Under the pieces are notes generated by a model, which made no database searches, had not been told where the DNA came from, and was given only the letters and a program-made list of their open reading frames with translations. A stretch of DNA of 64,000 bases from Basidiobolus meristosporus CBS 931.73 (lineage: Eukaryota > Basidiobolomycota > Basidiobolomycetes > Basidiobolales > Basidiobolaceae), in NCBI GenBank assembly GCA_002104905.1, contig MCFE01000083.1, positions 62,001 through 126,000 on the forward strand, read 5' to 3'. Both the position numbers and the translations under genes were made by a program. Positions 34,180-45,478 of this stretch are shown here, in pieces (within the stretch, counting starts at the first letter, position 1; each line of letters opens with the position of its first letter).

Positions 34180-34640
34180 TTTGTTGATAGGCTAGGTCAA
34201 TCTGATTCAAGCATTATGTCATTAAGGTGGATTTCCACCAACCTATGCAAGTACACTTAGAAGAGAGCTTGCATAGAGGTCATGGCTATTGCAGGAGCAT
34301 TGGTTGGGCTAAAACTCATCACCAAGTACTTGAAGGGTCTACGCCTAGTCCTGAATGCTGTCTTGGAGATATTTTCTGGCTTCATCCTAAAATGGTTACA
34401 TTCTGTCATGAAGCAAATCTTGCTGAATACAGAGGCTCCATTAAGCTGGTCCAAAAGCTCATCAATCCAAGGTATGAAGCACCTATTCTTCACAGCAACT
34501 GAGTTGGGGGCTTTGTAGTCAATGCACAGCCTAAGCACTCCATCCTTCTTTTTCACAAGTGCTGGTGCTTCCCAAGGAGACTTGCTGGGCTTAATGTATC
34601 TTTGCTACAATAGTTGATCAAATTGTCTCTACACCTCTTA
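34180..34640 (-). pseudogene. Gypsy-2 reverse transcriptase fragment
   Basis: 34257-34556 reads KKKDGVLRLCIDYKAPNSVA, then NRCFIPWIDELLDQLNGASV, then FKYLVMSFSPTNAPA, motifs A-C of gypsy RT in order. The YxDD-containing part is lost just after MTSMQALF. Confidence 0.78.
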
Positions 34641-35293
34641 CAACTCCAATGGACTCATCCTGTAAAGAGGCTTGCTCTCTGGGGTCCAACTCCAATGTCA
34701 ATGCCATGATCTGTGTCTTGGACTAGTAGTAGGGTTACAAGTTCTTCAAGCAACAAATATGAGCACTCCTTCAGAAGAGGTTAGACCTGATGGGGAACTA
34801 GAGTAAAAGATTCCTCTCTAATACTGCCATGAGAGACATCTGGGCACTTTCTCTGAGTGCTCTACAGAACTGTGTCTTTCTGAATTCACTTGTGTCCAAT
34901 ACATCAGAATTAACCAAGCTGAAGTCCTTTTACAAGTCTTGATATAAAAGCTGTAGAGGAATAGGGAGCTTTGCTATATTGTATTTGCTAAAACTTAGAC
35001 AGATCCTACTAAGGTTCCAGCAGCTCCTTGTATATAAATTGCCAGATCAATTGCTGGCTAATTGTATTTCTTTATGTAGGTTGTGGCTGCTGCTTCATTT
35101 AATTCAGTCATCATCACCCAGTCAGATCTTGTTAAATATGTTGGTTCCTCTCTGATAATGATCTGCTGATTCATCTACCAACTAATACCACTGATTTGAT
35201 AGATAACATTGATTTACTGATAGGCTAAGCATAAAACAAATTGATCTTAATAAAAGCTGATCTAACCTAGACATTCAAGGCTCAGTTCATAAT

Positions 35294-35615
35294 ACAAACC
35301 ACCTAATATCACTTGAATTAATTGAACACCTTTCCCAAGTACTCTTAAACCTTTGTACATTGTCACAATATTTTTCCACATTGGAGTACCCTGAAAAGTA
35401 ACATTTCTGATGCTGTCAAAGGCTGTTGCAAAACATCAATACCATTTCTAAGAGATACTATTGCAATGGGAATACTGTGCAGAAGCCCCCAAAATAGGTT
35501 GCAATGTGTATCTCACAAAATACTTTGTGAAAGTTTTTAATCATAATGATGTGGTAGCATCCCCCCACAGGTAAATTTGAATATATAGCTGTTATATTAC
35601 ACTTATCCATATTTA
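35294..35615. other. AT-rich DNA, nothing recognised
   Basis: No frame or repeat match that I can support. Confidence 0.35.
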
Positions 35616-36648
35616 TGAAGTTTTGGAGATCTGCAATGGCTGAGGAATATCAGGCTCCAAGGTACAGTTGAATAGACTTGGTCATTTTACCAATCAGCCA
35701 AATATCAATTGGATGCAGATAGGCCTTCAAGAGAGTATATAAGGCTAATGGTTCAACTAAAAGATACAAATTAAGACCTGTGGCCAAAGAGTATGCTAAA
35801 GCAAAAGGATTGGACTAAAGTGAGACCTTTACACCAGTAGCCAAGCTTAATTCTATCATACAAATATTGACAATTGTGGCAAAATAAAAGGTTATTACTC
35901 ATAAGATGTGTAGAAAGCTTCACTTTTGAATAGAGAACTCAGCAAGGACATGTGCATGTACCAGCTTGAAGGGTTTCTTGGACAAGATAACCTTCATTTG
36001 TTTAGTAAGCTTGAAATCTCTATTTGGTCTCAAACTTTCACAAAATGCAAAGAATTCCTAGACAGATTGTTATATCAAGTCTTTGAGCTTCCAAATAAGT
36101 ACCGCTTACTGAGGTATTTACTATAAGCCAGATAGAGTAATCTCAGTTCTATTAGGTCCAAATGTGGAAGACTGTATAATGGCCATCAACCACTTGGGAA
36201 CATTCACAGGGACTAAGTAGTGCCTACCTAAGGCAATCAGAATATCCAAACTAAGAGATCTTGGTGACTACTTAGGGGTATAGCTCTACAAAAGCAGAAG
36301 TGCCTAGACACTCATGCTAGACTAGTCCAAGTATATTAAGGATTTACTAGAGAAGTGACAAATGGAAGGCTTAAACTGGAAGCTACCCCAATGGAAACAA
36401 ATCTCAACTTAGTTAAAACTCAACTAAATCAACAGAGCTTGATTCCATCTGAACACCCAATCTCCCAGATCAAACTATGGCTGATAGTCTGATGTATATC
36501 ATGCTAGGAGCACATCCCAATATTGCATATTCAGTGGAGGTTGTAGGGCAGTATTATCAGAATTATGAATCTGATTGTATTGCGGCAGTTAGGCAGCTTT
36601 TTAGGTTCCCAAAAGGTACTGCTGATATATGTTCAAGATACACCTTAC
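35616..36648 (+). pseudogene. Copia-A5: RT fragment of an old copia-A element
   Basis: Reads in sequence FWRSAMAEEYQAP, SQISIGCR-like, AKAKGLD-like, KLNSI-like, then PNIAYSVEVVGQYYQNYESD and FRFPKGTADICSRYT (36477-36719). These match copia-A RT through to just before RNase H. The YVDD site is decayed. The fragment ends exactly where the 5' LTR of copia-A3 begins. Confidence 0.75.
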
Positions 36649-36993
36649 TGAAAAAATTTGTAGTTCCACCTAAATATTCACCCAGCTTAGTCACTTACAT
36701 CTTTACCTTCAAGGCCTAGAAAACACCATTCAAATACCTTGCAGGGATTTACTTAGAATATTTCTACCAAAATGGCCAGTGCCCAGAACATGAAAATTCT
36801 CAAGGTTGTCAAAACAGCCCAAAATTTTGCACACATGCTCTTGGGCCCTTCCTAAGCCTATTCTATAATCTTGTTCTGACAAAACCATGCAAAAGTTCAA
36901 GTACTGCTTTTACATTCAATAACTATCAGGTGAAAGCCACATAATCTACTTGTTCCCATATTTACTTCCAATATTACTAAGACTCTTACAATA
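36649..36993 (+). repeat. 5' LTR of copia-A3
   Basis: About 345 bp, starting TGAAAAAATTTGTAG (four bases lost at the start) and ending CTTACAATA. PBS GGTTATGGATCC follows directly at 36994-37005. Confidence 0.78.
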
Positions 36994-37019
36994 GGTTATG
37001 GATCCCTAGCTGTCACTCT

Positions 37020-38230
37020 CTGCAATATCTACTATTGTAATTAGTGGAATATTTCTGTCTGCTGAAAAGTTGGATGGATCTGACTACCAGTGTGGAAGGT
37101 GAAGATCAAGATGCTGCTAAAAGAAAGAAGACTGTGGGATATTGTTATGCAAGAAGAATGCCCTCCTAAAAGCTTGGAAGAGGAAGCCATAAAGTACAGA
37201 AGACAGAACCAAGTTCCTTCAACTGCATTTGCATTAATGTTAAAGACAAATTGCAAATTCCATGCACAAGAGCAAATATGACAAAGAATGCCTAGAAGGC
37301 ATTAATAGACATATAGCAGCTATGTTCAGCTGTTAAGAAAGTGTATCTTTGACAGAAACTCTTTGCTGCAAAGATGCCGCCAGGAGAAGAAATGAAAATT
37401 TAATTAACAAAATTACCATGCTGGTGAATGAGATGGAATCTGTTGGTGTACCAACTACTGATGAGGATATGATAGTTACCATATTAGGTAGCCTGATAGA
37501 GATGCTTCAGGGCCTTGTATTAGCCCTTGAGTCCAGAACTGAAGATTTGACCTTGACTTTCATAAATTTAAGGTCCCTGGATGAAGATTCAGCAAAATCA
37601 AGCACTAATAAGAAAATGCAATTGCTTTAATAAGCAATGATAATCAACAAAGGAGTTTTCCAGGACCCTTTAAAGGCAATAGCAACCTACTTTGCAATCA
37701 CTGCAAGAGGAGAGTAAACACATCTAATGCATGCCTCAAAAGGAGTGACAGTCAGCAGAAATAGCATGAATATGGATATGCTGCAACAACTGAAGATGGA
37801 CTATTCATTTCTGCACTAAATATGATCACAAATAAGAGTTCTCAGCAACAGTATACTGACTCTGGAGCTTCTCAGCACTTTATATTCCAATAGAAACTTT
37901 TTACCCAATATCTCAAAGTTCCAATTAAGTATGTTCTCATAGGTAACATTAGAACACTTGATGCAGTGGGAGAATGAACTATACAAGTAAGCCTTAGAAA
38001 CAGTGAAGGATGCCGTACACTTACCTTCAAAGATGTATTCTATGTACCAGAAATAGCCATGAAGCTACTATTTCTATGCAAGGCCACAGCAGAAGGACTC
38101 AGCTTGAGCTTTGACAATTCTGGACGCAGGATCACCGATCAAAATGGTGCCCATATTGCATTATGTATCAGGGATTGGAATCTTTATAAGTAGCCTTATA
38201 CTCTGTCATATTTAGAAGCCAATGTAGGTA
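37020..38230 (+). pseudogene. Copia-A3 gag and protease
   Basis: Gag pieces at 37090-37281 (start MWKVKIKMLLKERRLWDIVM) and 37349-37630 (SVGVPTTDEDMIVTILGSL). A decayed zinc knuckle is near 37690-37740, followed by a protease site near 37855 reading TDSGASQHF. Broken by multiple stops. Confidence 0.78.
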
Positions 38231-38949
38231 ACTTAAATGAAGAAACACCAATGCTTTGCTACTGGAGTTTTGTACACATCAATTTTGATTATTTGCAAAA
38301 AATGATCAAGATCAGCTAATTTCTGCAGTAAGATAAATCCCCTGGCTACTTGGGAGTACTTTGAAATATAGATATATGGGAAACAGACCAGACAGTCATT
38401 CAGGACCTCTGGGTTAATCAAAACTTAGAAAAACTTAGATCTTACTCACTTGAATCTGTGTGGTCCTACATAAAACTTACCCTGAGGCTGGATGAAGTAT
38501 TCAATCACTGTTATTGATAACTATACAGATACATGTGGGTCTACTTCATGGAAATAGAGGAAGAAGCTCTGTTTAAGCTCAAGGAGCTCAAAGCCAGAGT
38601 GCAGAGAGAAACTGGTGGAAAAATGAAGAAAATATGCTCTGACTGTGGTAATGAATAAAACTCAGAATTCTTGAGATAAAGGAAGAGACTACTGAGCCAT
38701 ACTCCCTACAGCAAAATGAAGTAGCAGAACATGCATGCAGAGTAATAACTGATATGGCATGATCTATAGTCCATGATTCAAAGTTATTCTATAATTTTTG
38801 AATGGAATTAGTTGCCACAGCTGTAAGCCATAAAAATAACAGTTTTGGCAGAATACTTTGTGATTCTTCTCCATTTGAAGCATGACAGAGATGCATATGA
38901 AGCGCAGAACATGTGAGAGTATCCTTGTCAACAGCATATACCAAGTAAC
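38231..38949 (+). pseudogene. Copia-A3 integrase, first part
   Basis: Continues through the pre-integrase finger and core (YMWVYFMEIEEEALFKLKEL-like at about 38525-38600; the NEVAEH motif near 38715 keeps the catalytic Glu). It is interrupted at 38949 by copia-A2 and resumes at 43631. Confidence 0.72.
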
Positions 38950-39298
38950 TGTTATAAGAGTCTTGGAGATATTGGAAGTGATTGGGAGAGCAAGTAGATT
39001 ATGTGGTTTTCACTTATTGATTTATTCAATGTAAAAGTAGTAATTGTACTTTTAGATAGTCCTGGCTCTACAAACACATAGAATAGGTTAAGGAAGGTCC
39101 CAAGATCATGTGTGCAAAATTTGGAGCTGTTTGAACAACTTTGAGAATCTTCATATTCTGGGTACCTGGTATTGTGGTGAAAATATTCCAAGTAAATCCC
39201 AACAAGGAATTTGGTCAGTATTCTCTAGGATTTGAGGGTACTGATCTAAGTGACTAAGTTAGGTGAATATTTAGGTGGAATTACAAGTTTTTACAACA
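38950..39298 (-). repeat. 3' LTR of copia-A2
   Basis: 349 bp, TGTTATAAGAG to TTTTTACAACA, with the polypurine tract AGTGGGAG immediately to the right (element strand). Confidence 0.88.
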
Positions 39299-39309
39299 CT
39301 CCCACTCAG

Positions 39310-39920
39310 CTACATGTTCATACTGACTAGTCCTAATTTTGACCTAAGATATTCAAACATGTCTCTAGCTAATGGTTTGGTAAATATGTCTGCAATCATT
39401 TCATCTATAGGACAGTAAACTAAGCTAACTAAGTTATTCTCTATAGCCTCACGTATGAAATGATGTCTAATATCTATGTGCTTGGTTCAAGCATGAAAAG
39501 TTGGATTTCTACCAAGTTGTATACATCCTTGATCATCTTAAAATAGAATAATAGGCGCTTTTGACATAGGCCTAGATCAGTAAAAAGCTTTCTTAACCAC
39601 ATTGCTTCTTTTGCAGCTTCACAAGCAGCCATGTACGCTGGCTCTGTGGTAGAAAGTGCTACGGTTGGTTGCTTTCTTGAATTTCATGAAATTGCTCCTT
39701 TGCAGTAAAGAAAGGTTAATCCTGTGGTAGATCTTCTGTCTTCCAAATTTTGTCCCCAGTCAGCATCAGAGTATCCCACAAGATCCTGCTCTGAATCCTT
39801 ATATGTGTATCTTAGGCAGATATCAGCAGTTCCTTTTAGGTATCTGAAAATCCGCTTAACTGCTGCAATATGATCAGATCCATAGTTCTCATTATGTTGG
39901 CTGACAACTCCCACTGAATA
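39310..39920 (-). pseudogene. Copia-A2 RNase H
   Basis: The open part 39684-39914 has [20 protein letters not shown]. The remainder to 39310 keeps the ALSTTEPAY-like, [15 protein letters not shown] and IFTKPLARD blocks with a frameshift near 39555 (one T lost compared with A1) and further stops. Confidence 0.82.
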
Positions 39921-40985
39921 TCAGATATCTGGGTGTGTTCCAAGCATGCTGTACATCAGACTGTTGACCATAGATTGATAAGGAAATTCAGGGCTTTCAG
40001 ATGGCACCAAGCTCACTTGATTTGGTTGAGTTTTGACCAAGTAAAGGTTTGTCTCCATTGGGGTAGCTGCCGGTTTACAGTCTTCTATTTGGTACTTCTT
40101 TAGTATATCTTCAATATACTTGGATTGGCTTAGGGTAATAGTCTGGGTACTTCTGTCTATGAAGAGCTTAATCCCTAAGTAGTAACTGAGTTCTCCTAGA
40201 TTGGACATCTTGAACTCCCTAGATAGGCTGGACTTATTCACTTTCAATGTTTCTAGGTTATTGGCAGCTATAATAAGATCATCCACATATAGAGCTAATA
40301 GAACTGGACTTGCTCTATCTGGCTTATAATATATAATATAGTCAGCATTACTCATTTTGAAACTCAAATATTCCAAATAAGAATTGATCATGCAATTCCA
40401 GGCTCTTGGTCATTGTTTGAGACCAAATAGTGACTCTTTAAGCTTGCAGACCAAATGGGGGTTATGTTGGTCAACAAACCCATCAGGCTGGCTTGTATAG
40501 ATGTCCTCATCAAGTACTCCATTCAAAAATGCAGTTTTTCAGCCATTTGATGAATTAAAAACTTATATTTGGCTGTAATAGCCAATATTAATCTGATGGA
40601 ATTAAACTTGGCTACCAGCGCAAAGGTCTCAGTATACTCAAATCCTTTTATTTGAGAGTATCCTTTGACCACAAGTCTTGCTTTGTATCTTTCAATTGTC
40701 CCATCAGCCTTGTATTTTGTCTTGAATACCCATCTGCATCCAATTGATTTTTGGTTGATTGGTAATTTGACCAAGTCCCAAGTTTGATTTTCCATCAGGG
40801 CCTGATATTCCTCAGTCATTGCAGATCTCCAAAACTTTGTCTGAGGGCTATTTAGTGCCTCTTTTACTGTCTGGGGTTCATCAATATGGACTGAATAGGC
40901 ATAGGCTAAGTTTGTACCCTCATTGTATAGTAATATGGGCTATTTCTAGTCCAGTTGGATCTCTGGGCATTTGATACTGAAATGA
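39921..40985 (-). pseudogene. Copia-A2 reverse transcriptase
   Basis: 40523-40819 carries TWDLVKLPINQKSIGCRWVF, KADGTIERYKARLV and KFLIHQM. 39921-40391 carries ALYVDDLIIAANNLETLKVN with catalytic YVDD and the CKPAATPMETN block. A stop and frameshift lie between (around 40392-40520, in the KTAFLN to FGLK region). Confidence 0.85.
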
Positions 40986-42451
40986 TCACTTCTGGGATAT
41001 TACTGGGCACTGATTCTGGCTGAACCATGGTTGTAGAGCCCTCTGGAGTGAAAAAATCCTCATTATTTGTTCTGATTCAATCCTTACAATTGGTAGACTT
41101 GAGATCAGATTTTTGTCATCATCTGATGTCATTTTTTGTGAAAATTTTGAATTTTCATCAAGCAACACATCCCTGGATTTGATTAGCTTCTTTGCTTCAA
41201 TACTGTAGAGTCTGTATGCTTTACTCACATTGCAGTAGCCCAAAAATATGAATTTTACACTTTTTGGCTCAAATTTTGACTCAATTCCGGGCAGTTTGTT
41301 GGCATATGCTGTACACCTAAATATTCTTAGATGCTCTGCACTTGGTCTGTATCCATACCACTGTTCAAATGGAGTAGGACCACAAAGTATTCTGTTATAA
41401 CTCCTATTCTTAAGATATACATCAGTGCCAATTGATTCCACACAAAAATCATAGGATAACTTTTGATCATGGATCATAGATCCTGCCATATCAATAATTG
41501 ATCTGTTAGTATGCACTGCTACTCCATTTTGCTTTGGGGAGTAAGGTACAGTAGTCTCTTGCTTTATCCCATGAATTTGCAGAAGTGGATGAAGAGTTTT
41601 GAGGTATATTCTCCGCCATTGTCAGCGCGTATTTTCTTGATTTTTTCACCAGTTTCTCTCTCCTCCATGGCTCTAAACTCCCTGAACTTAGACAGAGCTT
41701 CTTCCTTTCTCTCCATGAAGTAGACCCATGTGTATCTTGTATAAGCATCAACAAAAGTGACTAAATGCTTCATCCCCCCTAGGGATAAACTTTGCATAGG
41801 TCCACAGAGATCTGTGTGAATTAGATCTAATTCTTTCTTAGTTTTGCTCAACCCAGAGCTCTTGAGCAGCTGTCTGGCTTGTTTTGCATGTATACAGCCT
41901 TCATAGTGCCCCAAACTAGCTGGAGGATCAATATTTGCTCCAGAAATTAGCTGATCTTTGATCATTTTACACAAATAATCAAAATTAATGTGGCCAAATC
42001 TCCTGTGCCAAAGCATTGGCATTGGTGTTTCTTCATTTAAGGCACTTATAATGGCTACCAAATATGATAGAATATAGGTCAACTTGTATAGATTGTGATC
42101 TCTGATACCCAAAGCAATATGGGCACCATTTTGATCAGTAATCTTGCATCCAGAATTGTCAAAGCTGAAACTGAGTCCTTCTGTAGTGGCCTTGCTTACA
42201 GATAGTAGGTTCTTGGCTATTTCTGGTACATAGTGTACTTTGTTGAAAGTCAGTGTATGGCTTCCTTCACTGCTTCTTAGCTTTACTTGGATAGTTCCTT
42301 CTCCCACTGCATCAGGTGTTCTATTGTCACCCATGAAAATCTTCCTTATTGGAATTTCTTGATATTGGGTGAAAAGTTCTTTTTGATGTGTAAAGTGTTG
42401 AGAAGCTCCAGAGTCAAGATACCATGTCTGAGAATCCTTGTTTGTGGTCAT
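40986..42451 (-). pseudogene. Copia-A2 protease end and integrase
   Basis: 41564-42451 starts in the protease (WYLDSGASQHFTHQKELF) and runs through LWHRRFGHINFDYLCKM and the core to IRADNGGEYTSKLF. Asp of SDNGG is kept (ADNGG). A one-base loss near 41572 shifts the frame; 40986-41516 continues. The catalytic Glu position reads NGVAVHTN, so Glu is Val. The copy is therefore doubly inactivated. Confidence 0.85.
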
Positions 42452-43255
42452 ATCTTGTGCAGATATGAGTAGTCTTCAGTTGTTGCAGCATTTCCATATT
42501 CAGGCTGTTTCTGCTGACTATCTTGCTTTTTGAAGCACCAGTCTGATGTGTGTCCTTTCCTTTTGCAGTAATTGCAAAACAGGTTGCTGTTGCCTATGTA
42601 GGGTCTTGGGTACCTCCCTTGTTAGTTATCATTGCTTATTAAGGCATTTCCTTCTTCCTTCTTATTGGCGCTTGATTTTCTTAATTCTTCATCCAGGAGC
42701 CTTCCATATCCATAATTTAAGGTCAAATCTTAGGTTCTGGACTCTAGGGCTGATACAATGCCCAGAAGCTTGTCTGTCAGGCTATTCAGGATGGTAACTA
42801 CCACATCCTCATCAGTAGTTGGTACACCCACAGATTCCATTTCATCTATCAGTAAGGTAGTTGTGTTAATTAGATTTTAATTTCTTCTCCTGGCAGCAAA
42901 TTTGTAGTAAAGAATTTTTGTCTCAGATACATTTTCTTAGCAGCTGAACACAACTGGTAGGTGTCTTCTAAAGCCTTCCAGTCATTCTTGGTTGTTTTTG
43001 CTCTTGAGCATTGTATTAGCAATTTGTCCTTAACATTAAGGCAAATGCAGTTAAAGGCACTTTGTTTTTTCTTCTGGTACTTTAAGGCTTCCTCTCCCAC
43101 GTTTTTAGGAGGGCATTCTTCTCCCATGCCAGTATCCCAAAGACCTCTTTCTTGTAGCAGCAACTTCATCTTCACCTTCTACACTTGGTAGCTAGGCCCA
43201 TCCAACTTTTCAGCAGAGGGAAAAGTTTCAGTAATAGCAATAGTAGATATTAAAG
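42452..43255 (-). pseudogene. Copia-A2 gag
   Basis: Segments 42870-43175 (LLLQERGLWDTGMGEECPPK, then NDWKALEDTYQL) and further left the zinc-knuckle region near 42550 (CNYCKRKGHTSDWCF-like). Broken by frameshifts near 42465 and 42880 and by a stop near 42620. Confidence 0.78.
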
Positions 43256-43281
43256 AGAGTGACAACTTGGGGCCTATAACC

Positions 43282-43630
43282 TGTTGTATGAGTCTTAGAG
43301 ATATTGGAAGTGATTGGGGGAGCAAGTAGATTATGTGGTTTTCACTTAATGATTTATTGAATGTAAAAGTAGTATTTATACTTTTACATAGTCTTGGTAT
43401 TACAAACACATAGAATAGGTTATGGAAGGTCCCAAGAGCATGTGTGCAAAGTTTGGGGCTGTTTGAACAACCTTGAGAATTTTCATGTTCTGGGTACCTG
43501 GTATTTTGGTGAAAATATTGCAAGTAAATCCCAACAAGGAATTTGGTCAGTATTCTCTAGGATTTGAGGGTAATGATCTAGGTGACTAAGGTAGGTGAAT
43601 ATTTATGTGGAATTACAAATTTTGACAACA
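43282..43630 (-). repeat. 5' LTR of copia-A2
   Basis: 349 bp. The primer-binding site GGTTATAGGCCC (element strand, 43270-43281) abuts it. Confidence 0.88.
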
Positions 43631-43720
43631 GAAACCACCCAGAAATCAGGCAAAATATGAGTCCAAAATTGTCAAATGCATATTTTTGGGCTAATGCAAT
43701 GATAGTAACACATCTAGACT
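43631..43720 (+). pseudogene. Copia-A3 integrase, short middle piece
   Basis: Starts with the duplicated GAAAC and reads through the region equal to NQSKFEPKSAKCIFLGYCN in copia-A1, with stops and one frameshift. It ends at a new insertion. Confidence 0.65.
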
Positions 43721-44051
43721 GTATAATGTGGGTTATTACTGATTGTACTTGGTGAGTGGGAGAGCTTGTAGGTCAAGTCAGTACCACTTGGTTCCAAATA
43801 ACTTCCAGTAGAAGTAGCAAGTTAATAAAGACTTGTGTTTATTCCATCCTAATCTTCTTGTCCTCTCCTTGGTTCAATTGGATAGATATATATATCACTT
43901 GGGGGGCTTAGATAATAGACAATGTGTAACAAAATAGGGGTGTTAACACCCTTCTGTTATGGTAAGTGTTCTAACTAGATAGGGGCAGGGATAGGAGGGA
44001 GGGCATGTGGGGAATCATAGGGAGGATACTGAAGGACTTTGGGCAGGACTC
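43721..44051. mobile_element. Unclassified insert (left part), host of Gypsy-1
   Basis: Sequence between the two copia-A3 pieces that is neither copia nor Gypsy-1; it continues at 49952-50005. It has AATAAAGACTTGTG, a TATATATATATC run, a perfect 14-bp palindrome GGGTGTTAACACCC at 43938-43951 directly after a purine tract AAAATAGGGG, and a G-rich stretch. It resembles LTR sequence of a third family but I cannot set its borders. Confidence 0.45.
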
Positions 44052-44572
44052 TGTTATGAATAGACACAAGGCAGGAGGAAAAGCTAGGCACAGCAGGAAA
44101 GGACTTAGGTGTGGACCATCAAGGCAAGGCAGGATTCGAGGCAAGGCTGTTTATTCAAGACCTGTGTTTATCAGACTGAGGAATACTTAAGGGGGGATAG
44201 GACTATATATACTTTTTGGCTGTACTGATGCCAAGAGATATTAGCTAATACTAATGGGGTTGTGGGGTGAGGCACAGCTATGGTGCTGGGGATAATGACA
44301 TAGATGACACGGCACTGAGACAGGATGGGGAAATGGATTGGGTCACCTGATCATGTGACTAAGTCATGCGACCTGGTATTTCCATATATGGTACTGGACT
44401 ATGAAAAACACGATGGAAAGCTTCCATGGAATGTTCCATTGTGTAACAATGGTTTGGAATGGTCAGGAACTTTCTGGAAGGTGGTAGAAGGTTGCAGAAG
44501 GAATCTCTTAGAAATTGAGCTAGGAAGCCAAAACTTGGCATGGGTGTTCATGGTTGTCATGTGATCATGACA
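44052..44572 (-). repeat. 3' LTR of Gypsy-1
   Basis: 521 bp. Minus-strand TATATATAGTCC serves as a TATA-like box upstream of AATAAACAGCC. The polypurine tract GGAAGAGGAGAATAG (element strand, 44573-44587) abuts it. Confidence 0.92.
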
Positions 44573-45478
44573 CTATTCTCCTCTTCCAGGCAAAGCTCTG
44601 TTTCCCTTTGGGATAGGTTTTGTAGGATATTGTTGGTGGAACTGGGTAACTAGTTCTTGACAATTAGTGAGATGTGTAGCTGGTTCCCATGTTTGGTCAC
44701 CTGGGCCATAACCAATCCAGTCTACTAAGTAGTACAGCTTTGACCAGATATACTTAGAGTCTAGAATCTGTTTAACTTCAAATTCTTGATGTTGGTCAAC
44801 CTGGATAGCTTGGGGCTTTGCTTCTTGCCGGTTTGGCAAGGTGTTCCTACAATACGGCTCCAGGAGGGACACATGGAAAGTATCATGGATTTTCATACTT
44901 GCTGGTAACTGTAGCTGATATACTATAGGGCTAAGCTTCTTCTTGATCTTGAAAGGACCAAGTTTCTTGAAATCCAATTTGTCACAAGGGTGGTTGGTGC
45001 TGATGTTTCTTCTGAGCAGCCATACAAAATCTCCTTCATTAAGATCAGGGCTGGGATGCCGTTTTAGATTGGCAAATTTCTTGTAGCTTTCCTGAGCTAA
45101 GGATAGTTCTTCCTTGAGGGTATTCTGGATGTCCTGGATTGCTTGGGCATGTTCAGCCGCATGTGGGCTCATTGGGTTTGTTGGAATCTGGATATCAAAC
45201 TGAGGGTGGAATCCATAGTTTGCATAGAATGGTGTAAAACTGGTTGCACTATGGCTTGAGTTGTTGTAGGCAAACTCAGCAACAGGGAGTAGATCAACCC
45301 AATTGTCTTGCTGGTAATTGATATAGCACCGGAGGTATTGCTCTAGAATCTGGTTGATTCTTTCAGTCTGGCCATCAGACTGTGGATGGAAGGCAGTAGA
45401 GAGCTTGACTTGAACACTAAGGTATTGCATGAAGTGTTTCCAAAACTTGGACACAAACTGTGGGCCTCTATCTGACAC
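44573..45478 (-). pseudogene. Gypsy-1 integrase C-terminal half and chromodomain
   Basis: 301-residue open segment. It starts with SDRGPQFVSKFWKHF (second catalytic Asp), then HPQSDGQTERINQILEQYLR with the catalytic Glu39, then the GPY/F-like region (GPFKIKKKLSP) and FHVSLLEPY. It ends in a chromodomain (about 232-285: FEVKQILDSKYIWSKLYYLV, then DWIGYGPGDQTWEPATHL). Chromodomains steer chromovirus integration toward heterochromatin. It is out of frame with the upstream segment because of an indel near 45490. Confidence 0.92.

Larger units (their letters stand above)
32690..35293 (-). mobile_element. Gypsy-2 copy, internally deleted, with both LTR-C ends
   Basis: Left LTR about 32690-32941 and right LTR about 34930-35293 share sequence (TCTTGATATAA.AG, then GTAGAGGAAT, then GACATTCAAGG.TCAGTTCATAA). 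Between them on the minus strand lie partial RT, the integrase zinc finger and integrase core remnants. Gag and protease are missing. The left end was disturbed by the Harbinger element. AGTAAGGAAGAA before the left LTR (element strand) is the polypurine tract. Confidence 0.7.
38950..43630 (-). mobile_element. Copia-A2: complete copia element nested in copia-A3
   Basis: LTRs 38950-39298 and 43282-43630, each 349 bp. Flanks are GTAAC and GAAAC. The host sequence in related copies reads GAAAC, so the left duplicate carries one change. Internal order gag, protease, integrase, RT, RNase H on the minus strand. It is opposite in orientation to its host element. Confidence 0.92.

Noticed and set aside
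44325-44564. 79-codon frame in both Gypsy-1 LTRs
   Set aside because: It is inside the LTR on the antisense strand; identical because the LTRs are repeats.
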